A stretch of 64,000 bases of DNA from Heliomarina baculiformis. Lineage in GTDB: Bacteria; Pseudomonadota; Alphaproteobacteria; Rhodobacterales; Rhodobacteraceae. The notes below the pieces were generated by a model. It saw only the letters and a list, made by a program, of their open reading frames with translations, had not been told where the DNA came from and did no database searches. Location of the stretch: positions 79,219 to 143,218 of the forward strand of contig NZ_JAIMIC010000009.1 in assembly GCF_019966545.1 (NCBI RefSeq), in the 5' to 3' direction. This document shows, one piece after another, positions 37,259 through 45,087 of this stretch (position 1 is the first letter of the stretch; every line of letters begins with the position of its first letter). The position numbers were made by a program, and so were the translations under genes.

Positions 37259-37302
37259 GTACACAAACCGTATGACATCTGTACATCAGCCGTATGACGA
37301 AC
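37259..37302. repeat. Two tandem 22-bp repeats
   Basis: Unit 1 (37259-37280) and unit 2 (37281-37302) share GTACA and the 9-bp core CCGTATGAC (37268-37276 and 37290-37298), agreeing at 15 of the first 18 positions. A partial copy, ATCCGTAC, precedes them at 37255-37262. The two-turn spacing resembles iterated protein-binding sites (iterons or an operator array) more than random duplication. Confidence 0.5.
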
Positions 37303-37334
37303 CGGGCCGACCGCCGAATGCACATATGGATTGC

Positions 37335-37390
37335 GCGCGAAGCCGAGAGGCAGAGAGCGGCGAAGGGCCGCTCGGCCTTCGGCTTCGCGC
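37335..37390. repeat. Nested inverted repeats (REP-like palindrome)
   Basis: Outer arms GCGCGAAGCCG (37335-37345) and CGGCTTCGCGC (37380-37390) are perfect 11-bp complements. A competing inner stem pairs CGAAGG (37361-37366) with CCTTCG (37376-37381), extended by CCG/CGG around a bulged G. It lies 37 bp past the stop of the leftward 60-residue gene, so it could serve as its 3' end, although no U-tract follows. Confidence 0.5.
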
Positions 37391-37426
37391 CTTAACATGG
37401 CTACATGTTTTCTATTGTCGGAACGG

Positions 37427-37609
37427 TCAGCTTACGTTCGGACCGCGTTTGGCGCGGACTGCCTGCCGGATTGCCTGCCAGTTCTCGGCCTGTTCCTGTT
37501 TACCTTCGGTCTGACACTGGCGCACCATTTGCGCGGCTTCGGCTTCGGCCCGGTCTCCGTGGACGCGGTAAAGCGCGTTTGCGTGCTGGCTAATCTGCAT
37601 TGTATTCAT
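37427..37609 (-). CDS. Small conserved-type protein of 60 residues
   Basis: The product begins MNTMQISQHANALYRVHGDR and is rich in Ala, Gln and Glu (AEAEAAQMVRQCQTEGKQEQ), then ends near IRQAVRAKRGP. A short helical protein without signal peptide or membrane segment is suggested. An excellent AGGAGG (37615-37620) lies 5 nt before the ATG, the main evidence that the gene is real. From memory, similar small proteins with AEAEAAQ...AENWxxIRxAI are common in Rhodobacterales and lack a known function. It stands alone within a gene-poor kilobase. Confidence 0.7.
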   Translation of the reverse strand: MNTMQISQHANALYRVHGDRAEAEAAQMVRQCQTEGKQEQAENWQAIRQAVRAKRGPNVS

Positions 37610-37936
37610 GGTTTCCTCCTATCGTCGGACAAGTGAATGGCCACGATTCCCCCAGTTTGGGTGGATCGATCATACAGAAGCGAAGGGTACGAGTCATGCA
37701 TCGCGTACTGGCCTAGGCGACAACCGGCGCTTTCGGCGGGAGAATTCAGAGCCCTCAGACAGATAGCGTTTTTGACCCACCCTGACTGCTAGGGCGGAAT
37801 GCGAAAACCCGTAACCGGACGGCGCCTCATTTCGCCACACCTCCATGCCAGTAGCAGATGGCCAACCGGCGTCTTTGCTCTTGCGTCCGGGGCGAACCAT
37901 CCGCAGGTTTGCGGCAAATCGCCAAAGGGGACTGCC
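37610..37936. other. Interval with no recognised gene
   Basis: Between the small leftward gene and the rightward oxidase-like gene. Frames that cross it lack family similarity and good ribosome binding sites. It probably holds the promoters of both flanking genes, but no convincing -35/-10 pair was found. Confidence 0.4.
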
Positions 37937-38551
37937 ATGCAATTCATTGAAACCGCCGAAGAGCTTCGCGCCATTTATGGCGAGGCGTCGCAGGGGGCGT
38001 TGCGCAAGCAATTGGCCTCGCTGGATGAACACGCGCGCAAGTTCCTGTCCCTGTCACCTTTCGCGGTAATCGGCTCGCAGGCGCCGGATGGCATGGGCGA
38101 TGTGACGCCAAGAGGCGACCAACCGGGCTTTACGGTGGCGCTTGACGATCACACCATCGCCATGCCCGACCGGCCGGGCAATGCGCGGCTTGATACGCTG
38201 GACAACATCCTGCGCAACCCGGCGGTCGGCCTGATCTTTATGATCCCCGGCATGAACGAAACCCTGCGCATCAACGGAAGGGCGAAAATCACAGCCGATC
38301 CGGACCTTTGCGGACGGCTGGCGGTGAACGGCAAACCGGCCAAGAGCGTTATCGTAATCACTGTTCACGAAGTCTACATGCACTGCGCCAAGGCCTATAT
38401 CCGCTCAAAACTCTGGAAGCCCGAAACCTGGCCCGAGCGTAGCAGCATGCCGTCGCTTGGCGAAATATTGCGGGACCAGATCGCGCATGCAGTTGCGGCC
38501 GAGCAGATTGACGAAAGCCTTGCAGAAAACTATCGAAAGGAATTGTGGTAG
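37937..38551 (+). CDS. Pyridoxamine 5'-phosphate oxidase-fold flavoprotein
   Basis: A 204-residue split-barrel protein of the PPOX family, MSMEG_1061-like subgroup. Markers are FLSLSPFAVIGSQAPDG, DVTPRGDQPGFT, AMPDRPGNARLDTLDNIL, LRINGRAKI and a C-terminal VHEVYMHCAKAYIRSKLW. Such proteins bind FMN or F420 and are reductases or oxidases of poorly known substrates, cytosolic. The ATG at 37937 is chosen because it begins at the family N-terminus, after GGGGACTGCC; an extended upstream frame shows no similarity. The gene stands alone, 60 bp before the convergent IclR gene. Confidence 0.87.
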   Translation: MQFIETAEELRAIYGEASQGALRKQLASLDEHARKFLSLSPFAVIGSQAPDGMGDVTPRGDQPGFTVALDDHTIAMPDRPGNARLDTLDNILRNPAVGLIFMIPGMNETLRINGRAKITADPDLCGRLAVNGKPAKSVIVITVHEVYMHCAKAYIRSKLWKPETWPERSSMPSLGEILRDQIAHAVAAEQIDESLAENYRKELW

Positions 38552-38611
38552 GCGGCACCGTCGGAGCGGCAGATCGCTTGGGTTAGACTGTCAGCCAGCA
38601 AATGCCGGGCG

Positions 38612-39460
38612 TCAGTTCAGGAAATAGGGCGGTTTGAAGATGCCCATCATGCGGATGGACTTGGCTGCTTCGGCCAATCTTGGGCCAAGGTCGTTTTCGA
38701 CCACGTCTTCGCGGGCCCGGAAACGCGGCAGGCCGCAGGATAGCGCGACACGCAGGCCGTCTTCGGTTTCGCCAAGTGGTGTCGAGAGGGCAACGATATT
38801 CGGACGCCAGTCGCCGTAGGATGAACAGAACCCGGCATCGCGGCAACGCGCAATGCTGGCGGCAGTATCCTCGGCATGGGTTGCGAATTCCTCGGGGAAA
38901 CGCAGACGTAACTCGGCCAGCTTGTCGTAAAGTTCCTGCCCCTCGAGCAGCGACAGCAGCGCCCGACCGCTTGCCGAGCGGTGCAGCGGCCCGGTGATCC
39001 CGGGTTCGGGGATGTGAGGAAAGCTGATCGGGTCGCCGATGGTCTGCACCTGAACGAATTGATCGCCCGACATCACCGCAAGCGTGACATTGCCCGTGCT
39101 CATCTCGGCAATCTCGCGCATCGGCCCCACCAGTTGGTGACGCCAGCGCGTCGCCGCGAGAACAGGGTAGGAAAGGCCAAGGATACGCGGTGCGAGGCGA
39201 AAGTTGCCCTTCGTGTCGCGCCGTAGATAACCCATGTGCATCAACGTCTTACAAAGACGGGACACGGTCGCCCGGTTCAGGCCCAGGCGCCGCGCGATCT
39301 CTGAATTGGCAAAACGATCTTCCTGATCATTGAAAAGCGCGAGGATCTCGAGCCCCTTCATCAGGGTCGATGAAAGCGCCTGATCCGTCGCGTTTTCACC
39401 GGGCAGTTCGCACTCGCCCGCATCGGCCCATTCGTTCAGGATCGTCTTGCCGTCGCTCAA
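38612..39460 (-). CDS. IclR family transcriptional regulator
   Basis: A 282-residue IclR-type regulator. The winged helix lies at about 30-95 (LMKGLEILALFNDQEDRFAN, IARRLGLNRATVSRLCKTL), followed by the effector domain with GPLHRSASGRALLSLL. The start is a TTG whose TTGA overlaps the stop of the CoA-transferase gene, making the regulator the second gene of that operon. It most likely controls the divergent acyl-CoA catabolic operon starting at 40781 and its own operon through the 97-bp shared control region, with the substrate or its CoA ester as effector. Confidence 0.9.
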   Translation of the reverse strand: MSDGKTILNEWADAGECELPGENATDQALSSTLMKGLEILALFNDQEDRFANSEIARRLGLNRATVSRLCKTLMHMGYLRRDTKGNFRLAPRILGLSYPVLAATRWRHQLVGPMREIAEMSTGNVTLAVMSGDQFVQVQTIGDPISFPHIPEPGITGPLHRSASGRALLSLLEGQELYDKLAELRLRFPEEFATHAEDTAASIARCRDAGFCSSYGDWRPNIVALSTPLGETEDGLRVALSCGLPRFRAREDVVENDLGPRLAEAAKSIRMMGIFKPPYFLN

Positions 39461-40683
39461 AGGATTCCCTGCTCCCGATAAGTCTCGATCTCCTGGTCGT
39501 CCAGGTTCAGAAGTGTCTTGTATATGTAATCGTTATCCGCTCCCAGACCCTTTGCGGCCCAGCGTATCCTGCCGGGCGCCTTGCGGAAACGGGGCACAAG
39601 CCCCTGCATGCGGACCGACCCGAAATCTTCGTCGCTGACCGAGACGATCGCATTGCGTGCCTTGTACTGCGCATCGTCGAAAACCTGGTCCATGCCGTAG
39701 ATCGGCGCGATGGTGCCATTGTGTTCCCGAAACGAGGCGATGACCTCGTCCAGCGTATGCGCCGCGATCCATGCGCCAAAGATCTTGTCGAGCTCTTCGA
39801 CGTGTTTCACGCGCGCCACGTTCGACGCAAAACGCGGATCGTCCACCAATTCCGGTTTGCCGATGGCGGCCGCGTTATAGCGGAAGGTGCGGTTGGTCGA
39901 ACCCGCAAGGCTGACATAGCGTTTGTCCGAGGTCATGTAGACATCGGAAGGGGCGGAATAGGTGTTCTTGTTGCCCACCCGTTCACGCACATCGCCAAGC
40001 TGGTCGTATTCGATGGGCAGAGATTCCAGCAGGCGCAGAACGGCTTCGGTCATGGCAAGATCGATCTCTTCGCCTTCTTGCCGGTCAGACCGCACGACTT
40101 TGAGCAGGGCGGCACAGATCGAAAAGGCACCGAACAGGCCGCCGATGGAATCGGCCAGAGGATAGCCAGTGTGGACCGGCGGGCGATCCGGGTCGCCGGT
40201 GATATGGGTCAGCCCGCCCATGGCCTCGAAGATACGGGCGAAACCAGGCTGGTTCGCCATCGGACCGTCCTGTCCGAAACCGCTGACCCTAAGGACGACG
40301 AGACGGGGATTGGCTTTCCACAGGGTTTCGATATCAAGCCCCCAGCGGTCGAGCGTGCCCGGGCGGAAATTCTCGATCAGAACATCCATCTGCGAAACCA
40401 GATCAAGGAAGAGTTTCGCGCCATCGTCTTTACGCAGATCCAGCGTGCCGTGGTATTTGCCGCGATTCGTGACCTTCCACCACAGCGGCTTGCCGTCCTT
40501 GAGCGGCGGGAACCCCCGCAGCCCGTCGCCAACGCCCGGCAGTTCGAGTTTGACGACCTCGGCACCGAAATCCGCGAGCAGGGAACCCGCCATCGGGCCG
40601 GCAATGATCGTTGCGATATCAAGGATTTTAAGCCCAGAAAGGGGGCCCGCGCCGGTATCGGAGCCGGTATTGGGGGTGGTCAT
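39457..40683 (-). CDS. Class III CoA transferase (CaiB/BaiF family)
   Basis: A 408-residue enzyme that moves CoA between carboxylic acids. Family hallmarks are LSGLKILDIATIIAGPMAGS, LLADFGAEVVKLE, VLIENFRPGTLDRWGLD and VLRVSGFGQDGP. The catalytic Asp of the family is expected in HTGYPLADSIGGLFGAF. The ATG at 40683 has AGGAGGAG upstream. It is divergent from the acyl-CoA dehydrogenase/TRAP operon and followed by its IclR regulator. It probably activates the imported acid to a CoA ester using succinyl-CoA or acetyl-CoA as donor. The substrate is not evident from sequence. Confidence 0.92.
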   Translation of the reverse strand: MTTPNTGSDTGAGPLSGLKILDIATIIAGPMAGSLLADFGAEVVKLELPGVGDGLRGFPPLKDGKPLWWKVTNRGKYHGTLDLRKDDGAKLFLDLVSQMDVLIENFRPGTLDRWGLDIETLWKANPRLVVLRVSGFGQDGPMANQPGFARIFEAMGGLTHITGDPDRPPVHTGYPLADSIGGLFGAFSICAALLKVVRSDRQEGEEIDLAMTEAVLRLLESLPIEYDQLGDVRERVGNKNTYSAPSDVYMTSDKRYVSLAGSTNRTFRYNAAAIGKPELVDDPRFASNVARVKHVEELDKIFGAWIAAHTLDEVIASFREHNGTIAPIYGMDQVFDDAQYKARNAIVSVSDEDFGSVRMQGLVPRFRKAPGRIRWAAKGLGADNDYIYKTLLNLDDQEIETYREQGIL

Positions 40684-40701
40684 TCACACTCCTCCTATGT
40701 G

Positions 40702-40711
40702 AAACGTGTTT
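40702..40711. promoter_or_regulatory. Short dyad in the CoA transferase/dehydrogenase control region
   Basis: AAAC-GT-GTTT lies in the 97-bp gap between the divergent genes, and a further GAAAC occurs 30 bp to the right (40731). These are candidate half-sites for the neighbouring IclR regulator. The arms are short, so confidence is low. Confidence 0.25.
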
Positions 40712-40780
40712 GACAAGTGTTACGATATTTGAAACAACAAGGTCAATACGTGCGATTAATGATCCTTGGGGAGGGGTGTC

Positions 40781-42052
40781 ATGCATTTCGAGCCGACTGG
40801 CAGGGCAGAGGAATTCCGCGATGCGGTTGCGGGATTTTTTGCGAGCGATGTCCTTCCGCGCCATCGCGACTGGGTTCAGCAGGTCATGCGGGAAGGCCGA
40901 GAAGCGGGCTTTCTGCCCGCGCTGCGCGGCAAGGCACGCGAGCAGGGACTTTGGAACCTCGCGCTGCCCGAACTGGCCGAGAGCGAGCCGGGAACACGGC
41001 TGAGCAATCTTGAATTCGCACCACTGGCAGAGATCATGGGCAAACTGCCCTGGGGCTCTCAGGTGTTCAACTGCCAGGCGCCGGATGTGCCGAACATGGC
41101 GATGCTTCAGGCGCTGGCGGATCCGGAACAGAAAGAGCGCTGGCTCAACCCGCTTCTCGAAGGCGAGACGCGGTCGGCCTTCGCGATGACCGAGCCTGAT
41201 GTGGCGTCGTCCGACGCCTCGAACATTGCGACACGGATCAGTTTCGAGGGCGACCAGATCCGGATCAACGGGCGCAAGTGGTTTGCCACGGGCGGCGCGC
41301 ATCCGGATTGTTCCTTTCTGATCGTCATGGGCGTAAGCGACCCGGAGGCCGGGCGCACCGAACGCCAGAGCATGGTGATCGTGCCAACCGATGCGCCGGG
41401 CGTCACCATCACACGCGACCTGACTTATCTGGGCTGGGCCGACCATGTCGCGCCGATTGCGCAGATCGAACTGGAGGACGTGGTCGTGCCTGCCAGCAAT
41501 CTGCTGGGAGAACGGGGCAGGGGGTTCAGGGGCGCGCAGGTGCGGCTTGGACCGGCACGGATTCACCACGCGATGCGCTGCATCGGGCTGGCCGAGATGC
41601 TGGTGGAACTGATGATCGTGCGGGCCCGCGAACGGACCGCCTTTGGCCGCAGCGTGATCGACTATGACACGATCCAGCGCTGGATCGGCGAGGCGCGGGT
41701 TGAAATCGACATGAACAGGCTGGCGGTGCAGCGCTGCGCATGGCTGCTCGATCAGGGCGGGAACAGCGCGAGCTGGCGGCCGGTTTCAATGATCAAGGTC
41801 TCGGTCCCGAACATGTTGCAGAAAGTCGCGGACCGCGCGCTGCAGATCTTTGGCGCGATGGGCGGGCTGGACGATCTCCCGATCCACCACGCTTTTGCCT
41901 ATGCGCGCTGGTTCCGCATCGGCGACGGACCGGACGAGGTGCATCTGCGCCAGATTTTCCGCAGTGAGCCGCAGCCGGAATGGTCGATGGAGGACAGCCC
42001 TTATCTGGCCGTGCCTCAACAGGCCCGGCCGGTCCGGAGGGCCGCGGAATGA
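40781..42052 (+). CDS. Acyl-CoA dehydrogenase, ACAD10/11-like
   Basis: A 423-residue FAD flavoprotein that introduces a double bond between C2 and C3 of an acyl-CoA. FAMTEPDVASSDASNI is the flavin-binding signature and RTAFGRSVIDYDTIQ a helical-domain signature. The late segment IGDGPDEVHLRQI marks the ACAD10/11-like subgroup. The ATG at 40781 is preceded by GGGGAGGGG at ideal spacing; the in-frame TTG upstream covers that ribosome binding site. It is the first gene of a long catabolic operon and overlaps the TRAP permease by ATGA. Confidence 0.92.
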   Translation: MHFEPTGRAEEFRDAVAGFFASDVLPRHRDWVQQVMREGREAGFLPALRGKAREQGLWNLALPELAESEPGTRLSNLEFAPLAEIMGKLPWGSQVFNCQAPDVPNMAMLQALADPEQKERWLNPLLEGETRSAFAMTEPDVASSDASNIATRISFEGDQIRINGRKWFATGGAHPDCSFLIVMGVSDPEAGRTERQSMVIVPTDAPGVTITRDLTYLGWADHVAPIAQIELEDVVVPASNLLGERGRGFRGAQVRLGPARIHHAMRCIGLAEMLVELMIVRARERTAFGRSVIDYDTIQRWIGEARVEIDMNRLAVQRCAWLLDQGGNSASWRPVSMIKVSVPNMLQKVADRALQIFGAMGGLDDLPIHHAFAYARWFRIGDGPDEVHLRQIFRSEPQPEWSMEDSPYLAVPQQARPVRRAAE

Positions 42053-43983
42053 TCGAAAAGATGTCGCTTCGCACTATCGGGCTTTCCATCGTGGCCGTAC
42101 TGGCCGCCGCCATGGCGCTGCAGTCGATCTGGGTTGCGTGGTCCGGGCCGTGGAGCATGGCCTTTGGCCGCAACATGCTGATGGGGGCGGCGCTGGTGAT
42201 CGTGCTGATCAGCTGGCCCGTATACAGGCTCGATACGGAACCGTCGCGGATGGTCAGGATCGCGGGCGCGATCCTTGATACCGTGCTTGTTGCCGTCGTG
42301 ATCATGGCATGCTGGCGCTTTACGCAGGTCGAACACCTGCAGGAAGCGACCTTTTACATCTTTTCCACCTATGACACCTGGCTGGCGCTGGCGGGATGCG
42401 TTGCCCTGCTGGAAGCGACGCGGCGTTTGTTCGGTCTGCCCATCGTCATCATCGCGACGCTGATGATCCTTTACTGTCTTTTCGGCGGCTACCTCCCCGG
42501 CATTTTCAACCATGCGGGGGTGGATCTGAACCGGACGATGCAGAACGTCTGGTACGGGTTCCAGGGCGTGTTCGGCATGCCGACCGGCGTGGTGATCCGT
42601 GTCGTCATGGTTTTCGTCGTCTTTGGCTTGCTGCTGGAAGGCACCGGGGCATCGGATGCCCTGATCCGCTGTTCGGTCGCTCTGACCGGCAAATCGCGCG
42701 GCGGACCGGCCCATGCGGCAGTTGTGGCAAGCGCGCTCTTCGGGTCGATGTCGGGCAGCGTGACGGCCAATGTCGTCGGCTCGGGCACCTTTACCATTCC
42801 CATGATCAAGCGCCGCGGTTTTTCGCCCGCGATGGCGGGCGGCATCGAAGCGGCTGCCTCGACCGGCGGGCAGATCGTGCCGCCGGTGATGGGGGCCGCG
42901 GCCTTTCTCATGGCGGACCTGACCGGCGAGCTTTACACCACCATCGCGCTGGCCGCGCTGGTGCCCGCGATTTTCTATTACGGGTCGCTCTTCGCCGCGA
43001 TTTCAGTTCAGGCGCGGGCGCTTGGGATCGAACCGATCCCCGAGGCCGAGCGAGTCAAGCTTTCGCGTCAGGACTATATCCTGTCGCTGCAGTTCATCCT
43101 GCCGATCCTCGCCATCGTGGCGGTGCTGGTTGCGGGACGTTCGCCAGCACTTGCGGGTTTTGCCGCCGTCGTTTCGACCGTCGTGCTGGGCCTGTTCCGC
43201 AAGCAGAACCGGGAGAACCCGAAAATCTTTCTCAATGCGCTGGTGCAGGGGGGTAAGGCCTGTGCCTCGATCCTTGTGGCTGTCGGATGCATCGGGGTCA
43301 TCCTTGGTGTGCTGAACCTGACCGGTCTGGGGCTGACATTCGCCTCGCTGATCTCGTCGATCAGTGACACATGGCTGTTCGGTTCGCTGCTGGTTACGGC
43401 ATTTGCCTGCCTCGTGCTGGGCATGGGGATGCCGACGCTGCCCGCTTACCTGATTATTGTTCTGGTGCTGGGTCCGGTGATGACCAAGCTGGGTGCCGAT
43501 ATGATCGCGGTCCACATGTTCGTCTTCTACTTTGGCGTGCTGTCGGCGATTACGCCGCCGGTTGCTATCGGTGCCTTTGCCGCCGCGCCCATCGCTCAGG
43601 CCAGCCCGATGGTGACGGCCTTTGTCGCGCTGCGGCTTGCGGTTACCGGTTTCATCATCCCGTTCATCTTTGTCTATGAGCCATCGCTGCTGCTGGTCGT
43701 CGATTTCGACCCGGTGAATTTCGCGAGGGTCTGCGTAGCGCTGGGTCTGGCGATATGGATGCTGAACACCGGCATCGTCGGCTATGCCGGAGAACGGATC
43801 GGACCGGCCATGCGCGTCGTTCGTATCCTCATGGCCATCGGCCTGATCATTCAGGAACCGGCACTGCAATACGTATTGATCGTTGCCAGTATTGGCCTGC
43901 TTGTCCTGCCCGGGAGGTTCGGGGGCGGACATGCGGATCAGGCGATGGGGAAACAAGTTTCAGAAACCAAGGGAGGACTATGA
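42049..43983 (+). CDS. TRAP transporter fused permease (DctQ-DctM, TAXI type)
   Basis: A 644-residue polytopic protein. The N-terminal four-helix DctQ-like part is joined to a long DctM-like part with family segments GSMSGSVTANVVGSGTFTIP and AASTGGQIVPPVMGAAAFLM, and a second repeat with LVLGMGMPTLPAYLI. It couples Na+ or H+ gradients to uptake of organic acids delivered by a periplasmic binding protein. The start at 42049 overlaps the dehydrogenase stop (ATGA). The next gene encodes the cognate TAXI binding protein, which is frameshifted here. Context indicates import of the acid degraded by this operon. Confidence 0.94.
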   Translation: MIEKMSLRTIGLSIVAVLAAAMALQSIWVAWSGPWSMAFGRNMLMGAALVIVLISWPVYRLDTEPSRMVRIAGAILDTVLVAVVIMACWRFTQVEHLQEATFYIFSTYDTWLALAGCVALLEATRRLFGLPIVIIATLMILYCLFGGYLPGIFNHAGVDLNRTMQNVWYGFQGVFGMPTGVVIRVVMVFVVFGLLLEGTGASDALIRCSVALTGKSRGGPAHAAVVASALFGSMSGSVTANVVGSGTFTIPMIKRRGFSPAMAGGIEAAASTGGQIVPPVMGAAAFLMADLTGELYTTIALAALVPAIFYYGSLFAAISVQARALGIEPIPEAERVKLSRQDYILSLQFILPILAIVAVLVAGRSPALAGFAAVVSTVVLGLFRKQNRENPKIFLNALVQGGKACASILVAVGCIGVILGVLNLTGLGLTFASLISSISDTWLFGSLLVTAFACLVLGMGMPTLPAYLIIVLVLGPVMTKLGADMIAVHMFVFYFGVLSAITPPVAIGAFAAAPIAQASPMVTAFVALRLAVTGFIIPFIFVYEPSLLLVVDFDPVNFARVCVALGLAIWMLNTGIVGYAGERIGPAMRVVRILMAIGLIIQEPALQYVLIVASIGLLVLPGRFGGGHADQAMGKQVSETKGGL

Positions 43984-45013
43984 TGATTTTCAACAAACTC
44001 AAGACCGGCGCGCTGGTGCTGGCAACCGGGACCGCGTTGATCGCGGGCACCGTTACCGCCAGCGCCCAGAATTTCCGGATGGCGTCACTGGGGCAGGCGT
44101 CGCCGACGACCGTGTTCTCGATCGCCGTCTCCCGATCATCAAGAAGGACTATGGCTACAGCACACAGCTGACCACCGGCGCTGTCGGCACCCGGATGATC
44201 GTTGACGCGGCGAACCAGCAGCTTGATCTGTTCATGACCGCGGTGTCGATCAACGGCTATCTGCGCGATGGCACGCGGATGTACGAACAACTGCCGAATT
44301 CGAAAGAGCTTTTCGGCAATATCCGCAGCATCGTGAATTATCCGCTGGGGGCTTATCACGGCATCACCTGGGCTGACTCCGGCATTGAGACCATGGAAGA
44401 CCTGAAGGGCAAGAAGGTCTATATCGGGCCGCCCTCGAGCGCCGGTCGCACCGTGATCGAACAGGTGATCAAGGGTGTCACGGGCTACGAGGCCAACACG
44501 GATTTCGAACCGGTAAACCTCGACTGGGCCTCGGCCGAGCAGGCATTCCAGGATCGCCAGCTTGACGCCTATTTTGTCCCGACACCGATTCCGAGTTCCG
44601 AGCTGCAACAGCTGTCGGCCCTTGGCGAGTTCCGCGTGCTGGGCATTCCGGACGACAAGATCGACGATCCGAGCATCCAAGCCGCGGGCGCCGTGCCCGG
44701 TCGGACCTTTGATATGCTTCAGCCGGGCACCTACGGCGGTCAGGTCAATGAAGAGCCGGTGCGCATGGTGAGTTCCATCGTCGGGCTTGGCACCAACAAA
44801 TGGGCTGACGAGGAGCAGATCTATAACATTACCAAGGCGATTTTCGACCATCACGATGATCTGGTCGCGGCCGCCAAGTGGATGGAAGCGATTACCCCGG
44901 AAAACGCGCTGAACCAGATGAACGCGCCGCTGCATATCGGGGCTTACAAGTACTACAAGGAAATCGGCGTCGAGGTTCCCGAGGCGCTGATCCCGCCGGA
45001 AGCCGCCGACTGA
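43980..45013 (+). pseudogene. TAXI-family TRAP solute-binding protein, frameshifted
   Basis: The gene starts at the ATG overlapping the permease stop, with GGGAGG upstream, and encodes a signal peptide (MMIFNKLKTGALVLATGTAL, cleavage after TASA) and the mature start QNFRMASLGQASPTTVFSIA. Near 44129 the frame is lost: the product would stop at 44171, while the rest of the protein (PIIKKDYGYSTQLTTGAVGT and on to 45013) lies in another frame. Adding one base restores a 344-residue protein of normal TAXI length. This is either a true inactivating mutation or a sequencing error. If real, uptake by the fused permease would lack its receptor. Confidence 0.88.
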
Positions 45014-45025
45014 TCAGACGGAACG

Positions 45026-45054
45026 GGTCCGCGGCGGGCGTTCTGCCGCGGACC
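45026..45054. terminator. Strong intercistronic stem-loop
   Basis: GGTCCGCGGC (45026-45035) pairs perfectly with GCCGCGGACC (45045-45054) around a 9-nt loop, 12 bp after the binding-protein stop. No T-run follows, so it is more likely an RNA-stabilising or partial-termination element that raises binding-protein mRNA over the downstream dehydrogenases, as is common after transporter receptor genes. Confidence 0.6.
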
Positions 45055-45087
45055 AAATCAAACTCCCCCGCAGCCGAAAGACAGGAC

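Larger units (their letters stand above)
36944..37426. other. Gene-poor interval with repeats and stem-loops
   Basis: No frame here has a recognisable protein or good ribosome binding site. The interval contains a run of eight G (37243-37250), tandem 22-bp repeats (37259-37302) and strong inverted repeats (37335-37390). Together with 37610-37936 it makes nearly 1 kb of mostly non-coding DNA, unusual for this compact genome, and may be a decayed insertion site. Confidence 0.5.

Noticed and set aside
37331..37636. 101-residue rightward frame over the small gene
   Set aside because: The leftward 60-residue frame has a clear AGGAGG and a protein-like composition; the rightward frame contains the nested palindromes.
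36944..37936. CRISPR array or tRNA-associated integration site
   Set aside because: Only two 22-bp repeats without spacers of regular length were found, and no cloverleaf could be drawn.
39370..40713. 447-residue rightward reading frame
   Set aside because: It is antisense to the CoA transferase, whose frame has all family motifs; high G+C makes such long shadows common.
43003..44935. Leftward frames of 317 and 362 residues
   Set aside because: Antisense to the TRAP permease and binding protein genes; low-complexity Arg/His/Gln composition.
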